NCBI RefSeq assembly: GCF_015354575.1
Contig: NZ_JACAFQ010000012.1
Span: 59,783 to 123,782, forward strand
Direction of reading: 5' to 3'
Length of the DNA stretch: 64,000 bases
Source of the DNA: Pseudomonas sp. UFMG81
Lineage (GTDB): Bacteria > Pseudomonadota > Gammaproteobacteria > Pseudomonadales > Pseudomonadaceae
Shown piece after piece: positions 37,572 to 47,512 of the stretch (position 1 is the stretch's first letter; each line of letters starts with the position of its first letter). The position numbers were made by a program, and so were the translations under genes. A model generated the notes under the pieces. It did no database searches. It had not been told where the DNA came from and worked only from the letters and a program-made list of their open reading frames with translations.

Positions 37572-39251
37572 ATGAGTAACAAGAACAACGATGAGTTGCA
37601 GCGGCAGGCCTCGGAGAACACCCTGGGGCTGAACCCGGTCATCGGCATTCGTCGCAAAGACCTGCTGACCTCGGCGCGTACGGTATTGCGCCAGGCCATT
37701 CGCCAGCCCCTGCACAGTGCCAAGCACGTGGCGCATTTCGGGCTGGAGCTGAAGAACGTATTGCTGGGCAAGTCGGGCCTGCAGCCGGAGAGCGACGACC
37801 GTCGCTTCGCCGACCCGGCATGGAACAACAACCCCCTGTACCGCCGTTACCTGCAAACCTACCTGGCCTGGCGCAAGGAGCTGAACGACTGGATCGGCGA
37901 GAGCGACTTGTCGCCCCAGGACATCAGCCGCGGCCAGTTCGTCATCAACCTGATGACCGAGGCCATGGCGCCCACCAACACCCTGTCCAACCCAGCCGCG
38001 GTCAAGCGCTTCTTCGAGACCGGCGGCAAGAGCCTGCTCGATGGCTTGTCCAACCTGGCCAAGGACATGGTCAACAACGGCGGCATGCCCAGCCAGGTGA
38101 ACATGGCCGCCTTCGAGGTGGGCAAGAACCTGGGCACCAGCGAAGGCGCGGTGGTGTACCGCAACGATGTGCTGGAGCTGATCCAGTACAAACCCATCAC
38201 CGAGCAGGTGCACAGCCGCCCGCTGCTGGTGGTGCCGCCGCAGATCAACAAGTTCTACGTGTTCGACCTGAGCCCGGAGAAAAGCCTGGCGCGCTTCTGC
38301 CTGCGCTCGCAGCAGCAGACCTTCATCATCAGCTGGCGCAACCCGACCAAGGCCCAGCGCGAGTGGGGCCTGTCCACCTATATCGACGCGCTCAAGGAAG
38401 CGGTCGACGCAGTGCTGGCAATTACCGGCAGCAAAGACCTGAATATGCTCGGCGCCTGCTCCGGCGGCATCACCTGCACCGCGCTGGTGGGCCACTATGC
38501 GGCGCTGGGCGAGAAAAAGGTCAACGCCCTCACGCTGCTGGTCAGCGTGCTCGACACCACGGTCGACACCCAGGTAGCGCTGTTCGTCGACGAACAAACG
38601 CTGGAAGCCGCCAAGCGCCACTCCTACCAGTCCGGGGTGCTCGAAGGCAGCGACATGGCCAAGGTGTTCGCCTGGATGCGCCCCAACGACCTGATCTGGA
38701 ACTACTGGGTGAACAACTACCTGCTCGGCAACGAGCCGCCGGTGTTCGACATCCTGTTCTGGAACAACGACACCACGCGCCTGCCGGCCGCCTTCCACGG
38801 CGACCTGATCGAGATGTTCAAGAACAACCCGCTGATCCGCTCCAACGCGCTCGAAGTGTGCGGCACCGCCATCGACCTCAAGCAGGTCGACTGCGACATC
38901 TACAGCGTCGCCGGCACCGCCGACCACATCACCCCGTGGCAGTCGTGCTACCGCTCGGCACACCTGTTCGGCGGCAAGATCGAGTTCGTGCTGTCCAACA
39001 GCGGCCATATCCAGAGCATCCTCAACCCGCCCGGCAACCCCAAGGCGCGCTTCATGACCGGCGAGGACCGCCCGGACGAGCCGCTGGCCTGGCAGGAGAA
39101 CGCGGTCAAGCACGCCGACTCCTGGTGGCTGCACTGGCAGACCTGGCTGGGCGAGCGTGCGGGAGCTCTGAAAAAGGCCCCGACGCGCCTGGGCAACCGC
39201 GCCTATGCCGCCGGCGAGGCAGCGCCTGGCACCTATGTCCACGAACGCTGA
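37572..39251 (+). CDS. phaC1: Class II poly(3-hydroxyalkanoate) synthase 1
   Basis: 559 residues; GGAG 8 bases before ATG. It polymerises medium-chain (R)-3-hydroxyacyl-CoA on the surface of storage granules. Catalytic triad by position: C296 in GACSGG (lipase-like box with Cys), D451 in GTADHITPW, H479 in NSGHIQS. Pairs with phaC2 in the same direction, with phaZ between. The first codons contain AACAAGAACAAC, an A-rich Hfq/Crc-type target. Length is exactly that of the class II family. Confidence 0.99.
   Translation: MSNKNNDELQRQASENTLGLNPVIGIRRKDLLTSARTVLRQAIRQPLHSAKHVAHFGLELKNVLLGKSGLQPESDDRRFADPAWNNNPLYRRYLQTYLAWRKELNDWIGESDLSPQDISRGQFVINLMTEAMAPTNTLSNPAAVKRFFETGGKSLLDGLSNLAKDMVNNGGMPSQVNMAAFEVGKNLGTSEGAVVYRNDVLELIQYKPITEQVHSRPLLVVPPQINKFYVFDLSPEKSLARFCLRSQQQTFIISWRNPTKAQREWGLSTYIDALKEAVDAVLAITGSKDLNMLGACSGGITCTALVGHYAALGEKKVNALTLLVSVLDTTVDTQVALFVDEQTLEAAKRHSYQSGVLEGSDMAKVFAWMRPNDLIWNYWVNNYLLGNEPPVFDILFWNNDTTRLPAAFHGDLIEMFKNNPLIRSNALEVCGTAIDLKQVDCDIYSVAGTADHITPWQSCYRSAHLFGGKIEFVLSNSGHIQSILNPPGNPKARFMTGEDRPDEPLAWQENAVKHADSWWLHWQTWLGERAGALKKAPTRLGNRAYAAGEAAPGTYVHER
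37578..37588 (+). promoter_or_regulatory. Hfq/Crc catabolite-repression motif in the phaC1 start region
   Basis: AACAAGAACAA contains two overlapping AANAANAA octamers (37578-37585 and 37581-37588) at codons 3-6. In P. putida Crc with Hfq represses phaC1 translation through such motifs when preferred carbon sources are present. Confidence 0.7.
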
Positions 39252-39315
39252 GTGAAGCCGCGGTGACTGGCCGGTTGGCCGGTCGCCGCGCCCTTTCCAC
39301 CACAGAGTCACGCGC

Positions 39316-40167
39316 ATGCCGCAACCGTATATCTTCAGGACCGTCGAGCTGGACAACCAGTCCATCCGCACGGCGGTCCGCCCGGGCAAGCCGCACCTGA
39401 CGCCGTTGCTGATCTTCAACGGCATCGGCGCCAACCTCGAACTGGTGTTCCCGTTCATCGAGGCGCTGGACCCGGACCTGGAAGTGATCGCCTTCGACGT
39501 GCCCGGGGTCGGCGGCTCGTCGACGCCGCGCCACCCCTACCGCTTCCCCGGCCTGGCCAAGTTGACCGCACGGATGCTCGACTACCTCGACTACGGCCAG
39601 GTCAATGCCATCGGTGTGTCCTGGGGCGGGGCGCTGGCCCAGCAGTTCGCCCACGATTACCCCGAGCGCTGCAAGAAGCTGGTGCTGGCCGCCACCGCCG
39701 CCGGCGCGGTGATGGTGCCGGGCAAGCCCAAGGTGCTGTGGCTGATGGCCAGCCCGCGGCGTTACATCCAGCCCTCCCACGTGATCCGCATCGCCCCGAT
39801 GATCTACGGCGGCGGCTTTCGCCGCGACCCGGACCTGGCGCTGCACCACGCCTCGAAGGTGCGCTCCGGCGGCAAGGTGGGCTACTACTGGCAGCTGTTC
39901 GCCGGGCTCGGCTGGACCAGCATCCACTGGCTGCACAAGATCCAGCAACCGACCCTGGTGCTGGCCGGCGACGACGACCCGCTGATCCCCCTGGTCAACA
40001 TGCGCCTGCTGGCCTGGCGGATTCCCAATGCCCAGCTACACATAATCGACGATGGCCACCTGTTCCTGATCACCCGGGCCGAGGCCGTCGCCCCGATCAT
40101 CATGAAATTCCTCCAGCAAGAGCGCCAGCGCGCGGTCATGCACCCCCGGCCCGCCTCAGGCGGCTGA
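39316..40167 (+). CDS. phaZ: Intracellular medium-chain PHA depolymerase
   Basis: 283 residues, alpha/beta hydrolase. Triad by position: S102 in IGVSWGGAL, D221 in AGDDDPLIPL, H248 in DDGHLFLI. It releases 3-hydroxyacid monomers from granules, allowing turnover together with the synthases. It lies 64 bases after phaC1 and 66 before phaC2. Confidence 0.98.
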   Translation: MPQPYIFRTVELDNQSIRTAVRPGKPHLTPLLIFNGIGANLELVFPFIEALDPDLEVIAFDVPGVGGSSTPRHPYRFPGLAKLTARMLDYLDYGQVNAIGVSWGGALAQQFAHDYPERCKKLVLAATAAGAVMVPGKPKVLWLMASPRRYIQPSHVIRIAPMIYGGGFRRDPDLALHHASKVRSGGKVGYYWQLFAGLGWTSIHWLHKIQQPTLVLAGDDDPLIPLVNMRLLAWRIPNAQLHIIDDGHLFLITRAEAVAPIIMKFLQQERQRAVMHPRPASGG

Positions 40168-40233
40168 TACCGGGCCGGCGCATGGAGTACGTGCCGGCCT
40201 GCCCTTGCTGTGTTCTGACGATGGAGTGTTGGC

Positions 40234-41916
40234 ATGAAAGACAAACCGGCACCAGGGACGCCACCGGTCCCCGCCACCAGCATGAACGTGCGCAACGCCA
40301 TCACCGGCCTGCGCGGCCGCGACCTGATCTCGACCCTGCGGCATGTCGGTCGCCATGGCTTGCGCCACCCGCTGCATACCGCCAAGCACCTGCTGGAGCT
40401 GGGCGGCACCCTGGGCCGGGTGATGCTCGGCGACACCCCCTATCAACCACACCCGCGCGACAGCCGCTTCAGTGACCCGACCTGGAGCCAGAACCCCTTC
40501 TACCGTCGCGGCCTGCAAGCCTACCTGGCCTGGCAGAAGCAGACCCGCCTGTGGGTCGAGGAAAGCTCGCTGTCGCAGGATGACCGCGCCCGCGCGCAGT
40601 TCCTGTTCAACCTGATCAACGACGCCATCGCCCCCAGCAACTCGCTGCTCAACCCCCTGGCGGTCAAGGAGCTGCTCAATACCGGCGGCCAGAGCCTGCT
40701 GCGGGGGGCAAGCCACCTGCTGGACGATCTGCGCCACAACGACGGGCTACCCCGCCAGGTGGACGAGCGCGCCTTCGAAGTCGGTGGCAACCTGGCCGCC
40801 ACGCCTGGCGCGGTAGTGTTTCGCAACGAGCTGCTGGAGCTGATCCAGTACAAGCCCATGAGCGAAAAGCAGTACGCCCGCCCGTTGCTGGTGGTGCCAC
40901 CGCAGATCAACAAGTTCTATATCTTCGACCTCAGCCCGACCAACAGCTTCGTCCAGTACATGCTCAAGCACGGCTTGCCGGTGTTCATGGTCAGCTGGCG
41001 CAACCCTGACCCGCGCCACCGCGAGTGGGGCCTGTCGAGCTACGTGCAGGCCCTCGAGGAAGCCCTCAACGCTTGCCGCAGCATCAGCGGCAGCCGTGAC
41101 CCCAACCTGATGGGCGCCTGCGCCGGCGGGCTGACCATGGCCGCCCTGCAGGGCCACCTGAAAGCCAAGAACCAGCTGCGCAAGGTGCGCAGCGCCACCT
41201 ACCTGGTGAGCTTGCTGGACAGCCAGTTCGACAGCCCGGCCAGCCTGTTCGCCGACGAGCAGACCATCGAGGCGGCCAAGCGCCGCTCGTACCAGCGCGG
41301 CGTGCTCGACGGCGGCGAAGTGGCGCGGATCTTCGCCTGGATGCGGCCCAACGACCTGATCTGGAACTACTGGGTCAACAACTACCTGATGGGCAAGACC
41401 CCACCCGCCTTCGACATCCTCTACTGGAACGCCGACAACACCCGCCTGCCGGCAGCCCTGCACGGCGACCTGCTGGACTTCTTCAAGCACAACCCGCTAC
41501 CCCACGCCGACGGGCTGGAGGTGTGCGGCACCCCTATCGACCTCAAGCAGGTCGACCTGGACAGCTTCACCGTGGCCGGCAGCAACGACCACATCACCCC
41601 GTGGGACGCGGTGTACCGTTCGGCGCTGCTGCTCGGTGGCGATCGGCGCTTCGTGCTGTCGCACAGCGGGCATATCCAGAGCATCATCAACCCGCCCGGC
41701 AACCCCAAGGCCTACTACCTGGAAAACCCCAAGCTGTCCGGCGACCCGCGCGCCTGGTTCTACGATGCCGAACGCCGCGACGGCAGCTGGTGGCCGCAGT
41801 GGCTGGAGTGGATCGGCCAGCGCTCCGGCGCGCTCAAGGCACCGCGCAACGAGCTGGGTAACGCCACCTATCCACCACTGGGCCCCGCGCCAGGCACCTA
41901 CGTACTGGCACGTTGA
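40234..41916 (+). CDS. phaC2: Class II poly(3-hydroxyalkanoate) synthase 2
   Basis: 560 residues, clearly paralogous to PhaC1 over the full length (for example FDLSPTNSF, RPNDLIWNYWVNNYL, SNDHITPWDAV, HSGHIQSI). Nucleophile C296 is in GACAGG where PhaC1 has GACSGG. The two synthases differ in monomer preference. The stop is six bases before the ATG of phaD (and overlaps an alternative TTG). Confidence 0.99.
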   Translation: MKDKPAPGTPPVPATSMNVRNAITGLRGRDLISTLRHVGRHGLRHPLHTAKHLLELGGTLGRVMLGDTPYQPHPRDSRFSDPTWSQNPFYRRGLQAYLAWQKQTRLWVEESSLSQDDRARAQFLFNLINDAIAPSNSLLNPLAVKELLNTGGQSLLRGASHLLDDLRHNDGLPRQVDERAFEVGGNLAATPGAVVFRNELLELIQYKPMSEKQYARPLLVVPPQINKFYIFDLSPTNSFVQYMLKHGLPVFMVSWRNPDPRHREWGLSSYVQALEEALNACRSISGSRDPNLMGACAGGLTMAALQGHLKAKNQLRKVRSATYLVSLLDSQFDSPASLFADEQTIEAAKRRSYQRGVLDGGEVARIFAWMRPNDLIWNYWVNNYLMGKTPPAFDILYWNADNTRLPAALHGDLLDFFKHNPLPHADGLEVCGTPIDLKQVDLDSFTVAGSNDHITPWDAVYRSALLLGGDRRFVLSHSGHIQSIINPPGNPKAYYLENPKLSGDPRAWFYDAERRDGSWWPQWLEWIGQRSGALKAPRNELGNATYPPLGPAPGTYVLAR

Positions 41917-41921
41917 CCCGA

Positions 41922-42536
41922 ATGAAGACCCGCGACCGCATCCTCGAATGCGCCCTGCAGCTGTTCAACCGCCAAGGCGAACCCAACGTCTCGACCCTGG
42001 AGATCGCCAACGAACTGGGGATCAGCCCGGGCAACCTGTACTACCACTTCCACGGCAAGGAGCCGTTGGTGATCGGCCTGTTCGAGCGTTTCGAAGAACA
42101 ACTGATGCCACTGCTCGACCCGCCGCTGGACGTGCGCCTGGACGCCGAGGACTACTGGCTGTTCCTGCACCTGATCGTCGAGCGCATGGCCCAGTACCGC
42201 TTCCTGTTCCAGGACCTGTCCAACCTCACCGGGCGCCTGCCCAAGCTGGCGCGCGGCATGCGCAGCCTGATCAACGCGCTCAAGCGCACCCTCGCCGCAC
42301 TGTTGGCCAGCCTCAAGGGCCAGGGCCTGGTGACCAGCGAAACGCAAGCATTGGGGCAGTTGGTGGAGCAGATCGCCCTGACCCTGATCTGCTCGCTGGA
42401 CTACCAGCGGGTGATTGGCCGTGAGGGGGATGTAGGGGTGGTGGTGTACCAGGTGATGATGCTGGTGGCGCCGCACTTGCAGGCCCCGGCGCGCACGGCG
42501 GCGGAGCAGTTGGCGATGAAGTATCTGGAGGGTTAA
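41922..42536 (+). CDS. phaD: TetR family regulator PhaD
   Basis: 204 residues from MKTRDRILECALQLFN; a TTG at 41913 overlaps the phaC2 stop but the ATG gives the known length. The TetR helix-turn-helix is VSTLEIANELGISPGNLYYHF. The C-terminal ligand domain is helical. In P. putida PhaD activates both phaC1ZC2D and phaIF, probably sensing a fatty acid metabolite. Confidence 0.97.
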   Translation: MKTRDRILECALQLFNRQGEPNVSTLEIANELGISPGNLYYHFHGKEPLVIGLFERFEEQLMPLLDPPLDVRLDAEDYWLFLHLIVERMAQYRFLFQDLSNLTGRLPKLARGMRSLINALKRTLAALLASLKGQGLVTSETQALGQLVEQIALTLICSLDYQRVIGREGDVGVVVYQVMMLVAPHLQAPARTAAEQLAMKYLEG

Positions 42537-42560
42537 GCCTGCAACCATTGCGTTGAAGCA

Positions 42561-42672
42561 TTCGCGGGCAAGTCGCATCGGCGCACCGCCGCTCCCACAG
42601 GTGCGGCGCTGAGCTTGGATTCAGCGCCGCACCTGTGGGAGCGGCGGTGCGCCGATGCGACTTGCCCGCGAA
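42561..42672. repeat. Long palindrome between phaD and phaF
   Basis: TTCGCGGGCAAGTCGCATCG with continuing GCGCACCGCCGCTCCCACAG on the left, matched by a near-perfect reverse complement on the right, and inner TGCGGCGCTGA/TCAGCGCCGCA. Arms of roughly 50 bases. It probably terminates both convergent pha operons. Confidence 0.85.
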
Positions 42673-42687
42673 AAAGGCGACGCGGTA

Positions 42688-43419
42688 TCAGGCCTGGGCG
42701 GCCGCGTTCACCGGTGCCGACGGGGTGGCGCTGGCCGGGGCCGCGCTGGGTGCCGGTGCGGCGGTGGCGGCGGGTGCCGCTGCTGCCGGTTTGGCCGCCG
42801 CAGGCTTGGCCGGGGCCGCTTTCTTCACGGCAGGCTTTTTCACCGCTGCCGGTTTGGCCGCAGGCTTGGCGGCAGCCGGTTTGGCCGCTGCGGTTTTAGC
42901 CGCAGGCTTGGCAGCCGGTTTCGCCGCGGCGGTCTTGGCGGCCGGTTTGGCGGCAGCCTTGGCCAGGGGTTTGGCGGCGGTCTTGCTGGCGGTAGCCTTG
43001 GAGATCGGGGTCACCGAAGCGCCGGTGAGTTTCTCGATCTGCTTAGTCAGCGTGTCGACCTGCTGGTGCAAGGCCTTGATCTCGTTGCGGCTGGGCACGC
43101 CCAGGCGCGAGATGGCGCTGTTCAGGCGCTTGTCGAAGGCTTCCTCGAGTTCGCTCCACTTGCCCAGTGCACGCTCCTTGACGTCCGATACCCGCGAGGT
43201 GGTGGCGGATTTGGCCGTATCGGCCGCCGAGTCGACGCTTTTCTTCGCCTGCTTCTCGGCTTTTTCGCCATCCTTCACCAACGAGTCGAACAGCTTGGGA
43301 CCATCCTGGTCGATCTTGGAGTAGATACCCAGGCCCGCCAGCCAGATCTTGCGCGAGTACTTCTCGACTCCGCCGATCCAGGAGCTGCCTTCTTTCTCGG
43401 TGTTCTTCTTGCCAGCCAT
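42688..43419 (-). CDS. phaF: Phasin PhaF, nucleoid-associated granule protein
   Basis: 243 residues from MAGKKNTEKEG (AAGGAGAGCAGG upstream). The N-terminal 140 residues are the phasin domain, similar to PhaI (YSRKIWLAGLGIYSK), binding the polymer surface; a leucine-zipper-like helix follows near residue 125. The rest is a histone H1-like tail of AAKPAAK repeats that binds DNA and distributes granules between daughter cells. It follows phaI by ten bases. Confidence 0.97.
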   Translation of the reverse strand: MAGKKNTEKEGSSWIGGVEKYSRKIWLAGLGIYSKIDQDGPKLFDSLVKDGEKAEKQAKKSVDSAADTAKSATTSRVSDVKERALGKWSELEEAFDKRLNSAISRLGVPSRNEIKALHQQVDTLTKQIEKLTGASVTPISKATASKTAAKPLAKAAAKPAAKTAAAKPAAKPAAKTAAAKPAAAKPAAKPAAVKKPAVKKAAPAKPAAAKPAAAAPAATAAPAPSAAPASATPSAPVNAAAQA

Positions 43420-43429
43420 CCTGCTCTCC

Positions 43430-43846
43430 TTATGGTTTGTGCGCGACGCGCTCGAGCAGCTCGTGCAGCTGTTCAAGCTTGATGGACAACGCCTCAACGT
43501 CATGTTTAGACGGAATGCCGAGGCGATTCAAGGCGCGACCGACGCGCGCGTCGAAGGCTTTCTCGATCTTGTCCAGCTGGACCTCGACCTTGCCGCGCAC
43601 GCGGGTCACTTCGCGGCCGGCCTCGTCGAGCTGCTGGTTGGCGGCATCGAGCTCTTTGTCGATGCGTTTCTTGCCGCGTTTCTCGACGCCTTCGCCGGCC
43701 TTGACCAGCTCCTTGAAGTAGTCGGAACCTTCCTGGCCGACGCGGGCGTAGGCGCCGATGCCTGCCAGCCAGATCTTGCGCGCGTAGCCGCGCACTTCGC
43801 CCAGGGTGCCCTGGGCGTCGTCCTGCTTGAGATTCACTTTGGCCAT
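43430..43846 (-). CDS. phaI: Phasin PhaI
   Basis: 138 residues, the short phasin: YARKIWLAGIGAYARVGQEGSDYFKELVKAGE and a helical, amphipathic C-terminus. It coats PHA granules. First gene of the leftward phaI-phaF operon, convergent with phaD. Confidence 0.96.
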   Translation of the reverse strand: MAKVNLKQDDAQGTLGEVRGYARKIWLAGIGAYARVGQEGSDYFKELVKAGEGVEKRGKKRIDKELDAANQQLDEAGREVTRVRGKVEVQLDKIEKAFDARVGRALNRLGIPSKHDVEALSIKLEQLHELLERVAHKP

Positions 43847-43949
43847 GCTCTGTACCTCATGCTCATTCGGGGAGGGAGGATGGGCCCAGGGTGGTAGGGC
43901 TTGAGCGTGAAGGTAGGCGGAAAAATTAGAATCCTCACCCTAAGGTGGG

Positions 43950-44013
43950 CATTGCTCCTGTGGGAGCTGCGGTTTCCCGCTGCGACCTGCCAGCGATCGA
44001 GGGCAAAGCCCTC
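43950..44013. repeat. Degenerate REP remnant with small hairpin
   Basis: TGCTCCTGTGGGAGCTGCGG resembles a worn type I element, followed by the perfect short hairpin GAGGGC-AAA-GCCCTC (43999-44013), which may end the small PHA-system gene transcript. Confidence 0.4.
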
Positions 44014-44030
44014 GCCCACCGATCATCGGG

Positions 44031-44306
44031 TCACACCAAGGCTTTATCCAGCGCCCGCTCGATCTCGCCCTTGATGGTGCCGCTCATCATCGACAGCATC
44101 ATGCCCAGCTTGAGCTCGACGCGGATGCTGTCCTCACCGATGTGCACGCTGCCATTGGCGCCGCTGCGGGTCACGTCGACGCGGTCACCGTTCCAGCTGG
44201 CCTTGAGGTCGTACTCGCGGCTGAGCTTGTCCACCAACGCTTCGGCCTTGGCACGGGCGGCATCACGGCCGAGGGAGTGTTTGCGTTCGACGCTGATCTG
44301 GGTCAT
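44031..44306 (-). CDS. Polyhydroxyalkanoic acid system family protein
   Basis: 91 residues from MTQISVERKHSLGRD (AGGAACAC upstream). It matches the small family of proteins found beside PHA loci: RKHSLGRDAARAKAEALVDKLSREYDL, WNGDRVDVTRSGANGSVHIG, LKLGMMLSMMSGTIKGEIERALDKAL. No catalytic motif is visible; it is thought to be granule-associated. It is separate from phaIF by about 180 bases and divergent from ubiE. Confidence 0.85.
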   Translation of the reverse strand: MTQISVERKHSLGRDAARAKAEALVDKLSREYDLKASWNGDRVDVTRSGANGSVHIGEDSIRVELKLGMMLSMMSGTIKGEIERALDKALV

Positions 44307-44374
44307 GCGGGTGTTCCTGGATGTGAAGACAATGGCCGCATTATGCCCCCGCCCGCCCGGCGACACACCCTGCC

Positions 44375-44403
44375 AAGACAAAACCGCCCGCAGCCCATAG
44401 AAT
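44375..44403 (+). promoter_or_regulatory. Putative promoter of ubiE-ubiJ-ubiB
   Basis: AAGACA (44375-44380), 17 bases, TAGAAT (44398-44403). Reasonable sigma-70 spacing; the start site would lie about 20 bases before ubiE. Confidence 0.5.
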
Positions 44404-44431
44404 GGCGGTAATTTTTTTCTGGTGAAGCGAA

Positions 44432-45202
44432 ATGACCGACCAGCGCAAAGGCGACCACGCCGAACCCACCACCCACTTCGGCTACCAGGACGTGCCCGAG
44501 AGCCAGAAGGCGAAGAAAGTCGCCGAGGTGTTCCACTCCGTCGCCGCCAAGTACGACCTGATGAACGACGTGCTGTCCGGCGGCATGCACCGCCTGTGGA
44601 AGCGCTTCACCATCGAGCTGTCGGGTGTGCGCAGTGGCAACCGGGTGCTGGATATCGCCGGCGGCACTGGTGACCTGGCGGCCAAGTTCTCGCGCCTGGT
44701 GGGCCCCACCGGCCAGGTGGTGCTGGCCGATATCAACGACTCGATGCTCAAGGTCGGCCGCGACCGCCTGCTCGATCGGGGTGTATCGGGCAATATCGAG
44801 TTCGTCCAGGCCGACGCCGAGAAGCTGCCGTTCCCGGACAACCACTTCGACTGCGTGACCATCGCCTTCGGCCTGCGCAACGTGACCCACAAGGATGAAG
44901 CCATCCGCTCGATGCTGCGGGTGCTCAAGCCAGGCGGTCGCCTGCTGGTGCTGGAATTCTCCAAACCCACCAACAAACTGATGGCCAAGGCCTACGACGC
45001 CTATTCGTTCGCCTTCATGCCACTGGCCGGCAAGCTGATCACCAACGACTCCGAAAGCTACCGTTACCTCGCCGAGTCGATCCGCATGCACCCCGACCAG
45101 GAAACCCTGAAAAGCATGATGGTCGAGGCCGGTTTCGACCGCGTCACCTACCACAACATGACCAGCGGTATCGTCGCCGTGCACCGGGGAATCAAGCCCT
45201 GA
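44432..45202 (+). CDS. ubiE: Ubiquinone/menaquinone C-methyltransferase
   Basis: 256 residues. SAM-binding [20 protein letters not shown], then [45 protein letters not shown] and [13 protein letters not shown]. The C-terminus [14 protein letters not shown] is the family signature. It methylates the quinone ring (C2 of the benzoquinol). Stop overlaps the ubiJ start (TGATG). Confidence 0.98.
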   Translation: MTDQRKGDHAEPTTHFGYQDVPESQKAKKVAEVFHSVAAKYDLMNDVLSGGMHRLWKRFTIELSGVRSGNRVLDIAGGTGDLAAKFSRLVGPTGQVVLADINDSMLKVGRDRLLDRGVSGNIEFVQADAEKLPFPDNHFDCVTIAFGLRNVTHKDEAIRSMLRVLKPGGRLLVLEFSKPTNKLMAKAYDAYSFAFMPLAGKLITNDSESYRYLAESIRMHPDQETLKSMMVEAGFDRVTYHNMTSGIVAVHRGIKP

Positions 45203-45828
45203 TGCTGCTCGCCGGCCTTCTCGCCAGCGTCGAGCACGGCCTCAACCGTGTCCTGCGCCTGGACAGCACGGCGTTGCCGCGCCTGGCCGCGCTGGAGGGC
45301 AAGGTGGTCGAGATCGACTGCGTGCAGCCGGCCCTCAAGCTGTTCGTGCTGCCCGACGAAGAAGGCCTGATGCTGGCCGCCCACTGGGAGGGCGAGGTCG
45401 ACTGCACCCTGCGCGCCCCCGCCGGGCGCCTGGCGCAGCTGGCCTTGGCCAAGGACAAGACCGCCGTGCTGCACAGCCCGCAGGTCGAACTGCATGGCGA
45501 CAGCGCCGTGTTGCTCGACCTGTTCGGCGTGCTGCAAGACCTGCAACTGGACTGGGAATACGAGCTGCAACGCTGGCTGGGCCCGGTGCCCACCGCGCTG
45601 CTCGCTGGCCACGTGCGCCTGCGCGCGCGCTGGACCCAACAGGGCCTGGCCCGTTTCAGCCAGAACCTGTCCGAATACCTCGCCGAAGAGTCCCGCACCC
45701 TGGTCGGCAAACGCGAAGCCGAGGCCGCCTTCAGCGAGCTCGATGCGTTGAAAATCGACATTGAACGCCTCGAGGCGCGCCTGCGCCGCCTCGCCGCCCA
45801 CTTTCCTGATACCAGCGATAACGCATGA
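45202..45828 (+). CDS. ubiJ: Ubiquinone biosynthesis accessory factor UbiJ
   Basis: 208 residues. The N-terminal 110 residues have an SCP2-like sterol-carrier fold ([45 protein letters not shown]) that binds lipid quinone intermediates; the C-terminal part is coiled-coil ([22 protein letters not shown]). It scaffolds the ubiquinone enzyme complex. Overlaps both neighbours. Confidence 0.92.
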   Translation: MLLAGLLASVEHGLNRVLRLDSTALPRLAALEGKVVEIDCVQPALKLFVLPDEEGLMLAAHWEGEVDCTLRAPAGRLAQLALAKDKTAVLHSPQVELHGDSAVLLDLFGVLQDLQLDWEYELQRWLGPVPTALLAGHVRLRARWTQQGLARFSQNLSEYLAEESRTLVGKREAEAAFSELDALKIDIERLEARLRRLAAHFPDTSDNA

Positions 45829-47438
45829 AGCTGCTCGCCGTCCGCCGTCTGTTGCGCATCCAGCGCGTCGTGATCCGCTACCGCCTCGATGACCTGCTGT
45901 TCGAACAACCCCTGCTGCCCTGGTGGCTGGCCAGCCTGCGCCTGCTGATGCCGTGGCGCTGGCTGCCGCGCAAGCCGCTGGAGCTCAGCCGTGGCGCGCG
46001 CCTGCGCCTGGCGTTGCAGGACCTGGGGCCGATCTTCATCAAGTTCGGCCAGCTGCTGTCGACCCGCCGCGACCTGCTGCCCACCGACATCGCCGATGAG
46101 CTGATGCTGCTGCAGGACCGGGTGCCGCCGTTCGACCCGCAGCACGCCGTGGCGCTGATCGAAGAACAGCTCGGGGCCAAGGTCGGCGAGGTGTTCAGCC
46201 GTTTCGACGTCGAACCGCTGGCCTCCGCCTCGGTCGCCCAGGTACACGCCGCACGCCTGAAAAGCGGCGAGGAAGTGGTGGTCAAGGTGGTGCGCCCGGG
46301 CCTGAAACCGGTGATCGCCCAAGACCTCGCCTGGCTGTTCCTGATCGCCAAGGCCGCCGAGCGCGCCTCGGCCGATGCCCGTCGCCTGCACCCGGTGGAA
46401 ATCGTCGGCGACTACGAAAAGACCATCTACGACGAGCTCGACCTGCTGCGCGAGGCGGCCAACGCCAGCCAGCTGCGGCGCAACTTCGAAGGCTCGGAGC
46501 TGATGTACGTGCCCCAGGTGTACTGGGACTTGTGCCGGCCCAAGGTGCTGGTGATGGAGCGCATCTACGGCGTGCCGGTCACCGACATGGCGACCCTGGC
46601 CGACCAGCGCACCGACATGAAGATGCTCGCCGAGCGCGGCGTCGAGGTGTTCTTCACCCAGGTGTTCCGCGACAGCTTCTTCCACGCCGACATGCACCCC
46701 GGCAACATCTTCGTCAGCACGGTCAAGCCGTGGAGCCCGCAGTACATCGCCATCGACTGCGGCATCGTCGGCAGCCTCACCGCCGAGGATCAGGACTACC
46801 TGGCGCGCAACCTGATCGCCTTCTTCAAGCGCGACTACCGCCGCGTCGCCCAGCTGCACATCGATTCGGGCTGGGTGCCGGCGCAGACCAAGGTCAACGA
46901 GTTCGAAGCGGCGATCCGCACCGTGTGCGAGCCGATCTTCGAAAAACCGCTCAAGGACATCTCTTTCGGCCAGGTGCTGATGCGCCTGTTCCAGACCGCC
47001 CGGCGCTTCAACATGGAAGTCCAGCCGCAGCTGGTGCTGCTGCAGAAGACCCTGCTCAACATCGAAGGCCTGGGCCGCCAGCTGTACCCCGACCTGGACC
47101 TGTGGAGCACCGCCAAGCCGTTCCTCGAACGCTGGATGCGCGAGCGCATGAGCCCCAAAGCAGTAATCGGCAACCTGTACAGCCAGGCCGAGCAATTGCC
47201 GCACCTGGCCGACATGACCCGCGACCTGCTCGAACGCCTGTCGCAGCCGCACCTGCACGACCCGCAGCTGCCCGAGCGCCGGCGCCAGGGCGACAACTGG
47301 GCGCTGCGCCTGCTCGGTGCCGGCCTGCTGGCGGGCGGTGCTACCCTGGCCGCCGGTGCCGTCAGCCTGAGCGCCCCGGCCGCCTGGCCGGCCTGGCTGA
47401 TGCTGGCCGCCGGGCTGTACCTGATCGTGCGCCGATAG
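45825..47438 (+). CDS. ubiB: UbiB, atypical kinase/ATPase of ubiquinone synthesis
   Basis: 537 residues, ABC1/ADCK/UbiB family. KxGQ motif in [16 protein letters not shown], then [11 protein letters not shown] (Ala-rich loop), VVVKVVRPG with the ATP lysine, [10 protein letters not shown] and the acidic metal site in [10 protein letters not shown]. Two hydrophobic helices at the C-terminus (about 495-535) anchor it in the membrane. ATG overlaps the ubiJ stop. Confidence 0.97.
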   Translation: MKLLAVRRLLRIQRVVIRYRLDDLLFEQPLLPWWLASLRLLMPWRWLPRKPLELSRGARLRLALQDLGPIFIKFGQLLSTRRDLLPTDIADELMLLQDRVPPFDPQHAVALIEEQLGAKVGEVFSRFDVEPLASASVAQVHAARLKSGEEVVVKVVRPGLKPVIAQDLAWLFLIAKAAERASADARRLHPVEIVGDYEKTIYDELDLLREAANASQLRRNFEGSELMYVPQVYWDLCRPKVLVMERIYGVPVTDMATLADQRTDMKMLAERGVEVFFTQVFRDSFFHADMHPGNIFVSTVKPWSPQYIAIDCGIVGSLTAEDQDYLARNLIAFFKRDYRRVAQLHIDSGWVPAQTKVNEFEAAIRTVCEPIFEKPLKDISFGQVLMRLFQTARRFNMEVQPQLVLLQKTLLNIEGLGRQLYPDLDLWSTAKPFLERWMRERMSPKAVIGNLYSQAEQLPHLADMTRDLLERLSQPHLHDPQLPERRRQGDNWALRLLGAGLLAGGATLAAGAVSLSAPAAWPAWLMLAAGLYLIVRR

Positions 47439-47512
47439 CCAGCCACGCGGCTGGCTGGCACACTAGCGCAACAGGGGCCCGGTACGGGAGCGGGCCTGGT
47501 TTGGAGTCGACG

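Noticed and set aside
42688..43000. Ala/Lys/Pro-rich DNA repeat considered as a tandem repeat array or frameshifted gene
   Set aside because: It is the normal histone-like tail of PhaF, in frame to the stop.
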